32,164 nt of DNA, taken from contig JANYCC010000040.1 of NCBI GenBank assembly GCA_025360495.1, forward strand, positions 1 through 32,164, written 5' to 3'. The translations under genes and the position numbers were made by a program. The stretch's first letter is position 1, and each line of letters starts with the position of its first letter. The notes beneath the pieces were generated by a model. The model made no database searches. It worked only from the letters and a program-made list of their open reading frames with translations, and was not told the DNA's origin. The DNA comes from Verrucomicrobiota bacterium (GTDB taxonomy: Bacteria > Verrucomicrobiota > Verrucomicrobiia > Limisphaerales > UBA9464). Below are positions 7,860 through 16,152 of this stretch, in pieces.

Positions 7860-10723
7860 ACCATAGACTGTCCGCCGCCGTCATAGCCCTCCCCATCGAG
7901 GTCGATCAGGATGTCGCGCGGTTCCGCCCCCTTGCTGGGGCCCACGACGCCGCGATCCTCGAGTTCGTCCATGAGCCGCGCCGCCCGGCCATAACCGAGT
8001 TTGAGCCGGCGTTGCAGCAGGGAAACGCTGGCCTTCTTCTCGGTGCGGATGACCTCGATGCACTTCAACACCAAAGCCTCGTCCGCGTCGTCCGCGGCCC
8101 CCTCGGGATCGAGGGTCATCGTGCCCATGCTGCTGGGCGCCTTTTGCAGGGCCTGATGGATCTCCATCTCATAGCTCGGCTTGCCCTGTCGCGAAATGTG
8201 GTCCACGACCGCCTCGATCTCCTGGTCCGTGATCAACGCGCCCTGCGCCCGGATCAGCCGACCCGAGCCCGGCGGCAGATAGAGCATGTCACCCTTGCCC
8301 AAAAGTTTGTCCGCGCCCATCTGGTCCAGAATGGTCCGGGAATCCACCTTGGCCGCGACTTGGAACGCGATCCGGGCCGGGATGTTCGCCTTGATCACGC
8401 CGGTGATGACATCCACCGAAGGGCGTTGGGTGGCGACAATGCAATGAATCCCGGCTGCCCGCGCCATCTGGGTGATGCGGGCGATCGCCATCTCGACATC
8501 GGCAGGGGCGACCAACATCAGGTCCGCCAACTCGTCGATGATGACCACGATATAAGAGAGTTTTTCCGGGATGACGATGTCCTCGTCCCGAGGCACCACG
8601 ATCTGTTCATCGACCTCGACCGCGAACCCGTCGGCCCCGGCCTCGACCTTGTCCTTTTTCTGGGTCAGCGGCAGTTCGGGCTCGCGCGTGGGAAGGGGCT
8701 TGTCCTTGGCGCGATCATTGAACGCCTTGATGTTCCGGACTCCGACGCGGGCGAAGATCTGGTACCGCTTCTCCATCTCGTTCACGACCCAACGCAGGGC
8801 GAGGATCACCTTCTTGGGATCGGTGACGACGGGGACCACCAGGTGGGGCAGGGCGTTGTACTGCTGCAGTTCCACCACCTTCGGGTCGATCATGACGAAC
8901 CGGAGTTGGTCGGGCGTGAAGCGGTAGAGCAGGGAGGCGATGATCGTGTTGATGCAGACCGATTTTCCGGACCCGGTGCTGCCGGCGATCATGACGTGGG
9001 GCATCTCCGCGAGATCGGCGATGATCGGCACGCCATAGACGTCCTTGCCGAGGGCCAGCGGGATGCGCGCCTTGGAATTGGTCCATTCGGCCGACTCCAG
9101 CAGGTCGCGCATGATGACCTTGGTCTTGATGAGGTTGGGGACCTCGACCCCGACGGAGCTCTTGCCGGGAATGGGGGCCAGGACGTTCAGGCGTTCGGCC
9201 TTGAGCGCGGCGGCGATGTTGTTGGTGAGGGCGGCGATCTTTTCGAGCTTCACCCCGGGGGCGGGATGCAATTCATACCGGGTTATGGTGGGACCCTTGG
9301 TGATGTCCCCGGGGGCCACCTCGATCCCGAATTGCGCGAGCGTCTGCACCATGAGCCGCGCGTTGGCCATCAGTTCCTCCTTGGTCTCGGTGGCCTTCAC
9401 CGTGAGGTCCGGATGATGCAACAGCGCCATCGATGGCAGTTGGTAATTCCCGATCATCGGCGTGCTGGCGACGGTGATGGGCCGCGGTTTCCGGGGTTGC
9501 ATCGGTCCGCGGGGACGCGGCGCCGGAACGTCGGCGAAGGCCGGCAGCGGCAACGGAAGGATCGGGTCGACGGGGATCGCGTCGCCCGCAGGCAGGTCGA
9601 TGGGATTGTCGGGATCGCCTCCGGGGCCGGCTTCGGAGGGAGGCCCGGTTGGGATCGTCTCATCGGCCTCGGAGCCCGGTGCATCACCCGGTTTGGGCGC
9701 GGGTTCGCGGCCCAATATCGCGTCGGTGATTGAGCGCGGTTTGCGGATTTTCACCGCCGGGGCCGTCTCCGGGTTGGGGACGGACCCCGGTTCGCCGGCA
9801 ATCTCGTCGGCCTTGATCACCTGTCCGGGTTGGAGGATCGGGTCGGTGCGCGGTTGGGGGACGGAGAGATCGCGGACCGTGGGTTCGGGGTATTGTTTAC
9901 GTTCCACCGCGGGGGCTTCCGGCGCGTCTTCGGCGGCGGGTGTGGATGCGGGTTCGGGGATCGGTTTGTCGCGGCCCTTGGGCTTGGTGCGGACGGCGGC
10001 CGGGGTGGTCTCTTCGGGGGCCTGGCGGTCGAGTTCCTTCTGTTGCTTCTCGAGTTCGCGGGCCTTTTTCTTGAGTTCGGACTCGCGGGCGGCCAGGCGT
10101 TCCTCCTCGGTGCGCGGCCGCGGGGTGAGCAGGGTTCGGAGCCAGTTGACCACGTGGAAATCGGTGAGGAACAACAGGCTGATGACATAGATCACGCCGT
10201 AGAACAGGGAGGCGCCGGTGTCGTTGAAAAAGGCCTTGAAGAAATACTGGTTCAGCGACGAGCCCAGGAGGCCGCCGGCGGACAGGGACTCACCCGTCAC
10301 GCCCAAGGAAGGGAGGGACGAGGAATAGAGGGCGAGGAGACCGGTGGCGGCGATGAGCAGTCCGGCGACCCCCAACAGGGCGCGCCAACCCCGGAGATAG
10401 CGGAGTGGGGCGAGGAATCCGGAGAGGCCGAAAGCCACGGCCAGGACGGGCAGGGTGTACGCGGCCGCACCGATCAGGAAGAACAACGCCGAGGCCAGGT
10501 GAGCCCCGAAAATACCCATGAAATTGTGGGTGAGCGCGTTGGGCGGGGAGGTGTTGGAGGACAGATCCCGACGGTCGTAGGTGGCCAGGGCCAGCAACAG
10601 GATGACGGCCAGCAACACCAGCGCCCAGCCGAGCAGATCGCCCAGGATCGGGCGGTTTTTTTCTGAAGAGGAATCGGCTCGTGCCACAAGTCCACTGTAC
10701 GAACGGGCATTTTGGCCGGGCAA
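7856..10723 (-). CDS. ftsK: DNA translocase FtsK/SpoIIIE
   Basis: A 955-residue hexameric motor that pumps chromosomal DNA through the division septum. The N-terminal 190 or so residues hold about four membrane helices. A long proline-rich, charged linker runs to about residue 430. The RecA-like motor follows, with Walker A GSTGSGKS near residue 583, a Walker B region with VVIIDELADLM, and conserved sequences such as VATQRPSVDVITG. The last 65 residues form the winged-helix gamma domain that reads KOPS orientation sites (LKLGYGRAARLMDELEDRG). The start is uncertain: TTG at 10723, or GTG at 10687. Both precede the first membrane helix. The stop codon is embedded in a dispersed repeat, and a decayed copy of the gene's 3' end sits at 4725-4838. 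Confidence 0.95.
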   Translation of the reverse strand: MPGQNARSYSGLVARADSSSEKNRPILGDLLGWALVLLAVILLLALATYDRRDLSSNTSPPNALTHNFMGIFGAHLASALFFLIGAAAYTLPVLAVAFGLSGFLAPLRYLRGWRALLGVAGLLIAATGLLALYSSSLPSLGVTGESLSAGGLLGSSLNQYFFKAFFNDTGASLFYGVIYVISLLFLTDFHVVNWLRTLLTPRPRTEEERLAARESELKKKARELEKQQKELDRQAPEETTPAAVRTKPKGRDKPIPEPASTPAAEDAPEAPAVERKQYPEPTVRDLSVPQPRTDPILQPGQVIKADEIAGEPGSVPNPETAPAVKIRKPRSITDAILGREPAPKPGDAPGSEADETIPTGPPSEAGPGGDPDNPIDLPAGDAIPVDPILPLPLPAFADVPAPRPRGPMQPRKPRPITVASTPMIGNYQLPSMALLHHPDLTVKATETKEELMANARLMVQTLAQFGIEVAPGDITKGPTITRYELHPAPGVKLEKIAALTNNIAAALKAERLNVLAPIPGKSSVGVEVPNLIKTKVIMRDLLESAEWTNSKARIPLALGKDVYGVPIIADLAEMPHVMIAGSTGSGKSVCINTIIASLLYRFTPDQLRFVMIDPKVVELQQYNALPHLVVPVVTDPKKVILALRWVVNEMEKRYQIFARVGVRNIKAFNDRAKDKPLPTREPELPLTQKKDKVEAGADGFAVEVDEQIVVPRDEDIVIPEKLSYIVVIIDELADLMLVAPADVEMAIARITQMARAAGIHCIVATQRPSVDVITGVIKANIPARIAFQVAAKVDSRTILDQMGADKLLGKGDMLYLPPGSGRLIRAQGALITDQEIEAVVDHISRQGKPSYEMEIHQALQKAPSSMGTMTLDPEGAADDADEALVLKCIEVIRTEKKASVSLLQRRLKLGYGRAARLMDELEDRGVVGPSKGAEPRDILIDLDGEGYDGGGQSMV

Positions 10724-10767
10724 GAGGCAAAGCGGCCAAGTCCTCCCAGACTCTCCCGTTTTGGCTT

Positions 10768-10796
10768 TTGCCCCGGACGCCTCAAACGGGCATTAT
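10768..10796 (+). promoter_or_regulatory. Possible sigma-70-like promoter for der
   Basis: TTGCCC (10768-10773), a 17-base spacer and CATTAT (10791-10796) resemble a housekeeping promoter between the divergent ftsK and der genes. The predicted start of transcription would fall at about 10803, which is the der ATG itself, and no Shine-Dalgarno sequence precedes that ATG. This is a match by eye only. Confidence 0.3.
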
Positions 10797-10802
10797 GACC
10801 CC

Positions 10803-12890
10803 ATGTCAGGAGTCATCGCCATCGTCGGCCGGCCCAATGTGGGCAAGTCGGCGCTGTTCAATCGCATCGCCCGCCGCCGCATTGCCATCGTCCACGATCA
10901 ACCGGGCGTGACCCGGGATCGGGTGACCGCCGAGGTCGAGCGGGAAGGCCGGCCGTTCACCCTGATCGACACCGGCGGCATCGGCTTGCTCCGGGGCGAG
11001 AAGGCCGACGGCGTGATCCAGAAAGCGATGCTGGAACAGGTCGACCTCGCGCTCGAGGCCGCCCACGTGATCATCCTCGTGGTCAACGTCCAGGAAGGTG
11101 TCGTGCCCCTCGATGTCGAGGTCGCCAAGAAACTCCGGGCCACGCGCAAACCGGTGCTGGTCGCGGTGAACAAGGTCGACACCGACCGGGCGACACCGGG
11201 GGTTGCCGAATTTGCCGAGCTGGGTTTTGAAAAAGTGCTCGGTGTCACGGCCATCCATGGCGAGGGGATGGACGACCTGATGGAGGAGGCGGTGCGGTTG
11301 CTGCCCCCTTGGACGGCGCCGCCTTCCCACCCGGTGGAAACCGGGGCCGAGGAAGTGCCGGTGGATCCGGATGCGCCCGTCGTCCCCCTGGCCCCCGCCA
11401 TCGTCCGCCCGCTGCGGATCGCCGTCGTCGGCCGGCCCAATGTCGGGAAATCCTCCATGATCAACGCCCTCACCGGGTCCCAGCGCGTCATCGTCAGCCC
11501 GACGCCGGGCACGACGCGGGACGCGGTGGACGTCCCGTTCGAGGTGGAGACCGACGGGGTGCGGCAGGGGTATGTGTTGGTGGACACAGCGGGGGTGCGC
11601 AAGGCCCGTCGGATTGATGATTCGATCGAGTACTTCAGCGTGGAACGGACGAAGGAGGCGATCAACCGGTGCGACCTGGTGGTGTTCGTGCTGGATGCCG
11701 CGGCGGGGATTCTCGAGCAGGATAAGAAAATTGCGGACCTGATTGTGGAGGCCCGCCGCGCCTGCATCGTGGTGATGAACAAATGGGATCTGATGGCGGA
11801 ACCCGTGCGCAAGGCGCGGGAGGCGGAATTGGAGGAACGGGAGAACAAGACCCGGTCGCGCGATGACCGGCGGAAGCGGTTGACCACCCTGTCGGAATTC
11901 GGCGAATGGGTGCAATCGAAGCTGTTTTTCCTCGATTACGCGCCGGTCATTTTCACCTCCGCGACCGAGGGTTTCCAATTGGAGCGCCTGATTGATGCGG
12001 TGCGCTATGTGGCGGCCCAATTGCGGCAGAGCGTGCCCACCGGGATTCTCAACCGCACCCTGCAGGATGCCATTGTGAAACGGCAACCGGTGAGCGCGCT
12101 GGGTCACCGGCTCAAGTTCTATTATGCCGTCCAGGTCCGGCACGCGCCGCCGACGTTCCGGCTTTACGTGAATCGCGATGAGATTTTCAGCGATCAATAT
12201 GGCAAGTACGTCGGTGATGAGATCCGCAAATCCTTCGGCTATGAAGGCTGCCCGATCATCATTGAGACGCGGGCCCGTCCCAAGACCATCGACCCGGTGC
12301 GGAAGTTCAAACGGCGTCCGTTCGCAGCGGCCCGTTCGGAGCGTCATGGCGGACCCCGGCCGGAGGGGGTGGCTCCGAAACGCGGCACCACCCGCGGCTC
12401 CAAGCATGGGGGGCCGGCCGGTCCCGAACGCGAAGGGGCCAACGCCCCGGCGGGGGTCACCGCCGACGGTCGCCGGCCGGGACCCCGCGTGGGACCCAAA
12501 GGCGGGGCGGCACGGGGCCCGCAGCGCGAAAGGGCGAATGATCCGATGAGGGCTCCGGCGAACGTGTCCGCCCCGGGCCGTCGGCCACGCGGAAGAATGG
12601 CGTCCCAACGCCGAATCCCCCGGGCTCCGGAACGTGAAGGGGCGAACGCTCCGGCGGGCGTGACGGCCTCGGGTCGTCGGCCGGGATCCCGGGAGGGTGC
12701 GAAGGCCGGGGTTGCCCGGGGTGGGGAACGTCCGGCATTCCGCGGTCCTTCCTGGGCTGCCAAGGGGCCCAAGCGCCCGGATCCACGGGGTCCGAAAACG
12801 CCGGTGGTCCCGGGTGCGAGGCCGGTGGCTCCGCGCGGTCCCCTGCGAGGGGCCAAGCGTCCGAAGCGCGGGATGCGGCATCGGTCCTGA
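10803..12890 (+). CDS. der: Ribosome-assembly GTPase Der (EngA) with long basic repeat tail
   Basis: A double-GTPase that assists 50S subunit maturation. G domain 1 has GRPNVGKS at residues 9-16 with DTGG and NKVD. G domain 2 has GRPNVGKS at residues 210-217 with DTAG and NKWD. A KH-like C-terminal domain follows, ending around residue 495 (FGYEGCPIIIETRARPK). Usual family length is 440-490; this protein is 695. The extra residues from about 500 on are Arg-, Gly-, Pro- and Ala-rich and contain three copies of a 32-36-residue unit with EREGANAPAGV and GRRP. The tail is probably disordered and RNA-binding. The ATG at 10803 is placed by homology; the frame is open upstream. A long antisense frame here is a GC-content shadow. 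Confidence 0.93.
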   Translation: MSGVIAIVGRPNVGKSALFNRIARRRIAIVHDQPGVTRDRVTAEVEREGRPFTLIDTGGIGLLRGEKADGVIQKAMLEQVDLALEAAHVIILVVNVQEGVVPLDVEVAKKLRATRKPVLVAVNKVDTDRATPGVAEFAELGFEKVLGVTAIHGEGMDDLMEEAVRLLPPWTAPPSHPVETGAEEVPVDPDAPVVPLAPAIVRPLRIAVVGRPNVGKSSMINALTGSQRVIVSPTPGTTRDAVDVPFEVETDGVRQGYVLVDTAGVRKARRIDDSIEYFSVERTKEAINRCDLVVFVLDAAAGILEQDKKIADLIVEARRACIVVMNKWDLMAEPVRKAREAELEERENKTRSRDDRRKRLTTLSEFGEWVQSKLFFLDYAPVIFTSATEGFQLERLIDAVRYVAAQLRQSVPTGILNRTLQDAIVKRQPVSALGHRLKFYYAVQVRHAPPTFRLYVNRDEIFSDQYGKYVGDEIRKSFGYEGCPIIIETRARPKTIDPVRKFKRRPFAAARSERHGGPRPEGVAPKRGTTRGSKHGGPAGPEREGANAPAGVTADGRRPGPRVGPKGGAARGPQRERANDPMRAPANVSAPGRRPRGRMASQRRIPRAPEREGANAPAGVTASGRRPGSREGAKAGVARGGERPAFRGPSWAAKGPKRPDPRGPKTPVVPGARPVAPRGPLRGAKRPKRGMRHRS

Positions 12891-12940
12891 AGTAAGGGTG
12901 GGTTGAAATCGCGAGGCCGGCTCGTAAGTTGGGGTCGCGG

Positions 12941-13801
12941 ATGATTTACGAACGGGATTACATGCGGGATCCGGAGCGCCACCGCATCACGGCGGCGGTG
13001 GCGCTGCTGTGGATATTGGGCGGGTGCTTTGTCGTGCAGAGCATCCTGTGGGTGTATGGCGGCACCGATCTGGTGGCACCTCTGGGCCTAAGCCTGGCGG
13101 GCGTGCTTTCGGGCAGGGTTTGGCAGTTGGTGACCTACCAATTTCTCCACGTGGTCCCGTGGCCGTTCCATGTCCTGTTCAATTGCCTCGGCCTTTATTT
13201 CTTCGGCCGTTCGGTGGAGGAACGCCTCGGGACCCGGAATTTCCTGTTGTTCTATTTCGGGGGGGCCGTCGTCGGGGGACTCTTGCAACTTGGCCTTCAG
13301 TTCGTACTGCGGGATTCCCATGCCGGGTCGGTGGTCGGGGCGTCGGCGGGTGTCTGCGCCCTGATCGCCTCCTACTGCCGGCTGTTCCAAGAACGTGAGA
13401 TCTCCTTCATCCTGACTTTCCTGCCGGTGACCCTCCGGGCCAGGACGCTGCTTTGGATCCTGACCGGGCTATCGCTGTGGGGGGCACTGTTTCCCTATGA
13501 CACCACCGCGCACGCGGCGCATCTGGGCGGGATTGCCGTGGGCTATTTCGGGGTCGGGGCCTTGGATCCGGAGGGTTGGCTGGCGTCCTGGCGGGAACGG
13601 CGGGTGCAACAACGGCGGGTGCAACATATCCCGGTCCGTCCCCGGCCGGAACCGATGTTGCCGCCGGAAATGGGTGGTGACTTTGTGAGCCGCGAGGTGG
13701 ATCCGATTCTCGACAAGATTGCCGCCAAGGGATTCCAGAGCCTGACGGAGGCGGAAAAGCGGACCCTGGAGGCGGCGCGAAAGCGGATCAGCCGGAGGTG
13801 A
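12941..13801 (+). CDS. Rhomboid family intramembrane serine protease (copy 2)
   Basis: A 286-residue polytopic protein. The catalytic pair is Ser135 in GASAG and His194 in AHLGG. The family's WQLVTYQFLH segment precedes the second helix. A cytosolic C-terminal region of about 80 residues follows the last helix. It ends in a conserved-looking segment (ILDKIAAKGFQSLTEAEKR) found on many verrucomicrobial and planctomycetal rhomboids, where it may contact other proteins. ATG 12941 is chosen over 12929 because it starts the family-like MIYERDY. The gene follows der by 50 bases and may be cotranscribed. Its stop is 4 bases from a heptanucleotide array. Confidence 0.88.
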   Translation: MIYERDYMRDPERHRITAAVALLWILGGCFVVQSILWVYGGTDLVAPLGLSLAGVLSGRVWQLVTYQFLHVVPWPFHVLFNCLGLYFFGRSVEERLGTRNFLLFYFGGAVVGGLLQLGLQFVLRDSHAGSVVGASAGVCALIASYCRLFQEREISFILTFLPVTLRARTLLWILTGLSLWGALFPYDTTAHAAHLGGIAVGYFGVGALDPEGWLASWRERRVQQRRVQHIPVRPRPEPMLPPEMGGDFVSREVDPILDKIAAKGFQSLTEAEKRTLEAARKRISRR

Positions 13802-13805
13802 CCGA

Positions 13806-13875
13806 ACGTCGGAGATCGGAGATCGGAGATCGGAGTTCGGAGATGGGAGATGGGAGATGGGAGATGGGAGATCGG
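13806..13875. repeat. AGATCGG/AGATGGG heptanucleotide array (10 units)
   Basis: Ten consecutive 7-base units: ACGTCGG, AGATCGG three times, AGTTCGG, AGATGGG four times, AGATCGG. Phase is strict. The array begins 4 bases after the rhomboid stop, between convergent genes. Confidence 0.92.
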
Positions 13876-13883
13876 TGGCTTGG

Positions 13884-13918
13884 CGCCATCCGTCATTGGT
13901 CATTCGTCATTGGTCATT
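13884..13918. repeat. CGTCATT/GGTCATT heptanucleotide array (5 units)
   Basis: CGCCATC, then CGTCATT and GGTCATT alternating twice, all in strict 7-base phase, ending 9 bases before the lpxR-like stop. The units are the same class as those bordering the four-helix-bundle gene at 22801-22835. Confidence 0.88.
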
Positions 13919-13927
13919 CGCCCCCAG

Positions 13928-14956
13928 TCACCATTTATAGGCCACGGAGACCGAGCCAAACGCATCCCCATAGGGTTGTCCGTGGAATTCCTTGCCGCGG
14001 AAAGTGTGGGTGTAGCCGATGTCCCAACGCTGGCCGACATAGACCACGCCCACCCGGAAATCACCGACCAACGGGAATTTCCTCACCGAATGCGAGTCGT
14101 GATAGAGATTGCCGTCGAGCAACATGTTGTTGCCAAACGCCCGGCCTTCCACACCGGCCAACAGGTGGAATCCGCGGTGCGGTACCACCCCGGCGAGACG
14201 GCCGCCGCTGGCCGGGACCACGCCATCGATGCCACGCCCGCCAAAGTCATCCGGAAGGTTCCATCCCACCCGCACCTGCAGGCCGAGGCTGAGATAGGAT
14301 TGGACGGTTCCGAGTTGGAAACCGGCGGAGGGGAGGAACTGGCCTCCGAAGGTGTCGGAAAACAGCCGTGAATACCGCAGGACCTTGGCGTAACGGATGC
14401 CGAGATCCGGTTCGTTGTCCAGTTGGTTGTCCCAGCCCCGGGCCCCGAAATCGTGAACGGCGTTCTGTGCGTCCCGGGCGAGCGACGCGGGACCGACAAC
14501 CCCCAATTCGAGGCCCCAAGTGTCGAGAACCGGGGTGCCTCCGGAACTCAGTCCCCGCCGTTGGATGGATGGGTTCAGATACAACCAACCCGCATAGGGA
14601 CGGTCGTTGGCCACCACCGTGCTGGAGTCCAGGTCAGCCGGTGTATAAATGTTTTGGGTCACGGTGATCCCGGCCCGCCAAGCCGAGGTCTCCTGACACG
14701 GCGCCGGCAACCAGCCGGCGAGACGCACCAGCCATGAATCGGTGCGGGAATCCCACCATCCCTCGGCCGACAGATACCCGAGGCGGGTTCCGTGCGTATA
14801 ATGTCGGTCGATGCCGGCCACCAGGTCGTTCTCCAGCCAAGCATGGACGACCTGGCCTTCGAGCGGTGAGGGGGGGACGGCAGGGGCGGTGGGTTCGGCG
14901 GACAACACCGGTACCGCCAGGCTGGCGGTCAGGAATCCGGCCCGGCAACGGATCAT
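13928..14956 (-). CDS. LpxR-like lipid A 3'-O-deacylase (DUF2219), outer membrane
   Basis: A 342-residue protein with a signal peptide and a C-terminal beta-strand ending in aromatic residues (VSVAYKW), as expected of an outer-membrane barrel. Hallmarks of the LpxR family are present: END with Asn43 and Asp44, DRHYTHG (Thr54), NDRPYAGWLY, and VHDFGARGWDNQ carrying the conserved His. LpxR removes the 3'-acyloxyacyl group of lipid A in Salmonella and requires calcium. The presence of the motifs implies an LPS-bearing outer membrane. Whether the activity is the same is inferred. The gene converges with rhomboid 2 and is probably transcribed alone; the aldolase upstream ends 26 bases before its start and could be cotranscribed. 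Confidence 0.85.
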   Translation of the reverse strand: MIRCRAGFLTASLAVPVLSAEPTAPAVPPSPLEGQVVHAWLENDLVAGIDRHYTHGTRLGYLSAEGWWDSRTDSWLVRLAGWLPAPCQETSAWRAGITVTQNIYTPADLDSSTVVANDRPYAGWLYLNPSIQRRGLSSGGTPVLDTWGLELGVVGPASLARDAQNAVHDFGARGWDNQLDNEPDLGIRYAKVLRYSRLFSDTFGGQFLPSAGFQLGTVQSYLSLGLQVRVGWNLPDDFGGRGIDGVVPASGGRLAGVVPHRGFHLLAGVEGRAFGNNMLLDGNLYHDSHSVRKFPLVGDFRVGVVYVGQRWDIGYTHTFRGKEFHGQPYGDAFGSVSVAYKW

Positions 14957-14982
14957 GCCCGAGATTGGGGTTCGGAAACGGG

Positions 14983-15816
14983 TTATCCAGCGAGATGACG
15001 TGCCGCGTCGGTGGCTGACGTCCCTTCGTGGACGATCGACATCAGCGCGCGCGTCATCCCCGCGGGGTTGGCGTGCTGGATGATGTTGCGGCCGTAAACA
15101 ATTCCGGCGGCACCCTGTTGGATCAGGGCTTCGGTGCGTTCGAGGATTTCCCGATCGGCCGCCTTGCCGCCGCCGCGGACCAACACTGGAAGGCCCCCGG
15201 CAATCTCGACCACGCGGTGATAAATGGAGACGTCGTCCGTCGGGTCGGCCTTGATGATGTCGGCGCCGAGTTCCACGGCCTGCCGGACCAGGGGCAGGAT
15301 CTTCTCCAGATCGCCATCAACCATATAGCCGCCGGACTTGGTGTTCGCCTGGAACACCAGGGGTTCGATCATCAACGGCATCGCCATGCGGTCGCACTCC
15401 GGTTTGATCCGGAGAATGTTCTGGATGCATTGGTCGGTGACCTCGGGTTCGCCCGGGATGCGGAAGAGATTGACGACCACGCAGGTGGCATCGAGCCGGA
15501 GGGCCTGCTCGACCGGGGCCTCGATCATCCGGCTGAACAGGGCGCGGGGAAGCTGGTTGCCGTAGACGTTCGCAACATCGGTCCGGAGCACCAAGGCGGG
15601 CTTGGCCTTGCCCGGGATCGATTGGAGGTGGTGAGCCTGGCCGACGGTCAATTGGACGGCATCGGGCGCGGCGGAAACGACGGTCCGGACGGCTTGGGCC
15701 ATGTTCTCGATGCCGGCGAGGAATCCGCGTTCATTGAAGAAGCCGTGATCGATGGCGACATCGAAGCAGCGGTTGGAGCGCGGATTGAAAAGGCGGTTTA
15801 GGCGGTATTGTTTCAT
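14983..15816 (-). CDS. Class I fructose-bisphosphate aldolase, DhnA/LsrF family
   Basis: A 277-residue TIM-barrel aldolase. Recognisable elements are FDVAIDHGFFN near the N-terminus and the Schiff-base lysine in DIIKADP (Lys189). VLVRGGGK and GIVYGRNIIQH form the C-terminal phosphate-binding loops. Family members include archaeal-type FBP aldolase and LsrF/2-amino-3,7-dideoxy-threo-hept-6-ulosonate synthase, so the substrate cannot be fixed from sequence. ATG 15816 is chosen because an AGGA stretch precedes it and MKQYRL fits the family; the frame is open to 15858. It lies upstream of, and in line with, the LpxR-like gene. The space upstream is filled by the largest heptanucleotide array in the window. 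Confidence 0.82.
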   Translation of the reverse strand: MKQYRLNRLFNPRSNRCFDVAIDHGFFNERGFLAGIENMAQAVRTVVSAAPDAVQLTVGQAHHLQSIPGKAKPALVLRTDVANVYGNQLPRALFSRMIEAPVEQALRLDATCVVVNLFRIPGEPEVTDQCIQNILRIKPECDRMAMPLMIEPLVFQANTKSGGYMVDGDLEKILPLVRQAVELGADIIKADPTDDVSIYHRVVEIAGGLPVLVRGGGKAADREILERTEALIQQGAAGIVYGRNIIQHANPAGMTRALMSIVHEGTSATDAARHLAG

Positions 15817-15867
15817 GTCCTGACGCGCCCATTCAGGGGTAGCCGCGCCGGAAGCCAAGACGAAAGG

Positions 15868-16095
15868 AGATCGCAGATCGGAGATCGGAACGTCGGAGAT
15901 CGGGAATCGGAGATCGGAGATCGGGCCGGGGATTCGAGATCGGCGGCCGTCTGGGCCTTGGCCATCTCTCTCCGAACTCCGAACTCCGATCTGCGATCTG
16001 CGATCTCCGAACTCCGAACTCCGAACTCCGAACTCCGATCTCCGATCTCCGAACTCCGATCTCCGAACTCCGATCTCCGATCTCCGATCTCCGAT
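15868..16095. repeat. Large heptanucleotide snap-back: AGATCGG arm and 18-unit CTCCGAW arm
   Basis: The left arm (15868-15924) reads AGATCGC, AGATCGG, AGATCGG, AACGTCGG (8 bases), AGATCGG, GAATCGG, AGATCGG, AGATCGG. The right arm (15970-16095) is 18 uninterrupted 7-base units of CTCCGAA, CTCCGAT or CTGCGAT. The right arm is the reverse-complement class of the left, so the strands can fold back on each other. It fills the space between divergent genes, where promoters would be expected. Confidence 0.95.
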
Positions 16096-16152
16096 TACCC
16101 GATCTCCGGTTGAACGCGGGGCGATCCCGTTGCAAGCTTCGGCCGGGTCGCC

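Noticed and set aside
8012-9733. Long plus-strand frame antisense to ftsK
   Set aside because: Composition is His-, Asp- and Arg-rich shadow translation; the ftsK motor domain covers it.
10806-12881. Long open frame of about 690 codons antisense to der
   Set aside because: GC-rich der gives long antisense frames; the translation has no domains, and der is well supported on the other strand.
15808-16113. Open frame through the CTCCGAW array
   Set aside because: The heptad has no stop in any frame, so the open frame is a trivial result of the repeat.
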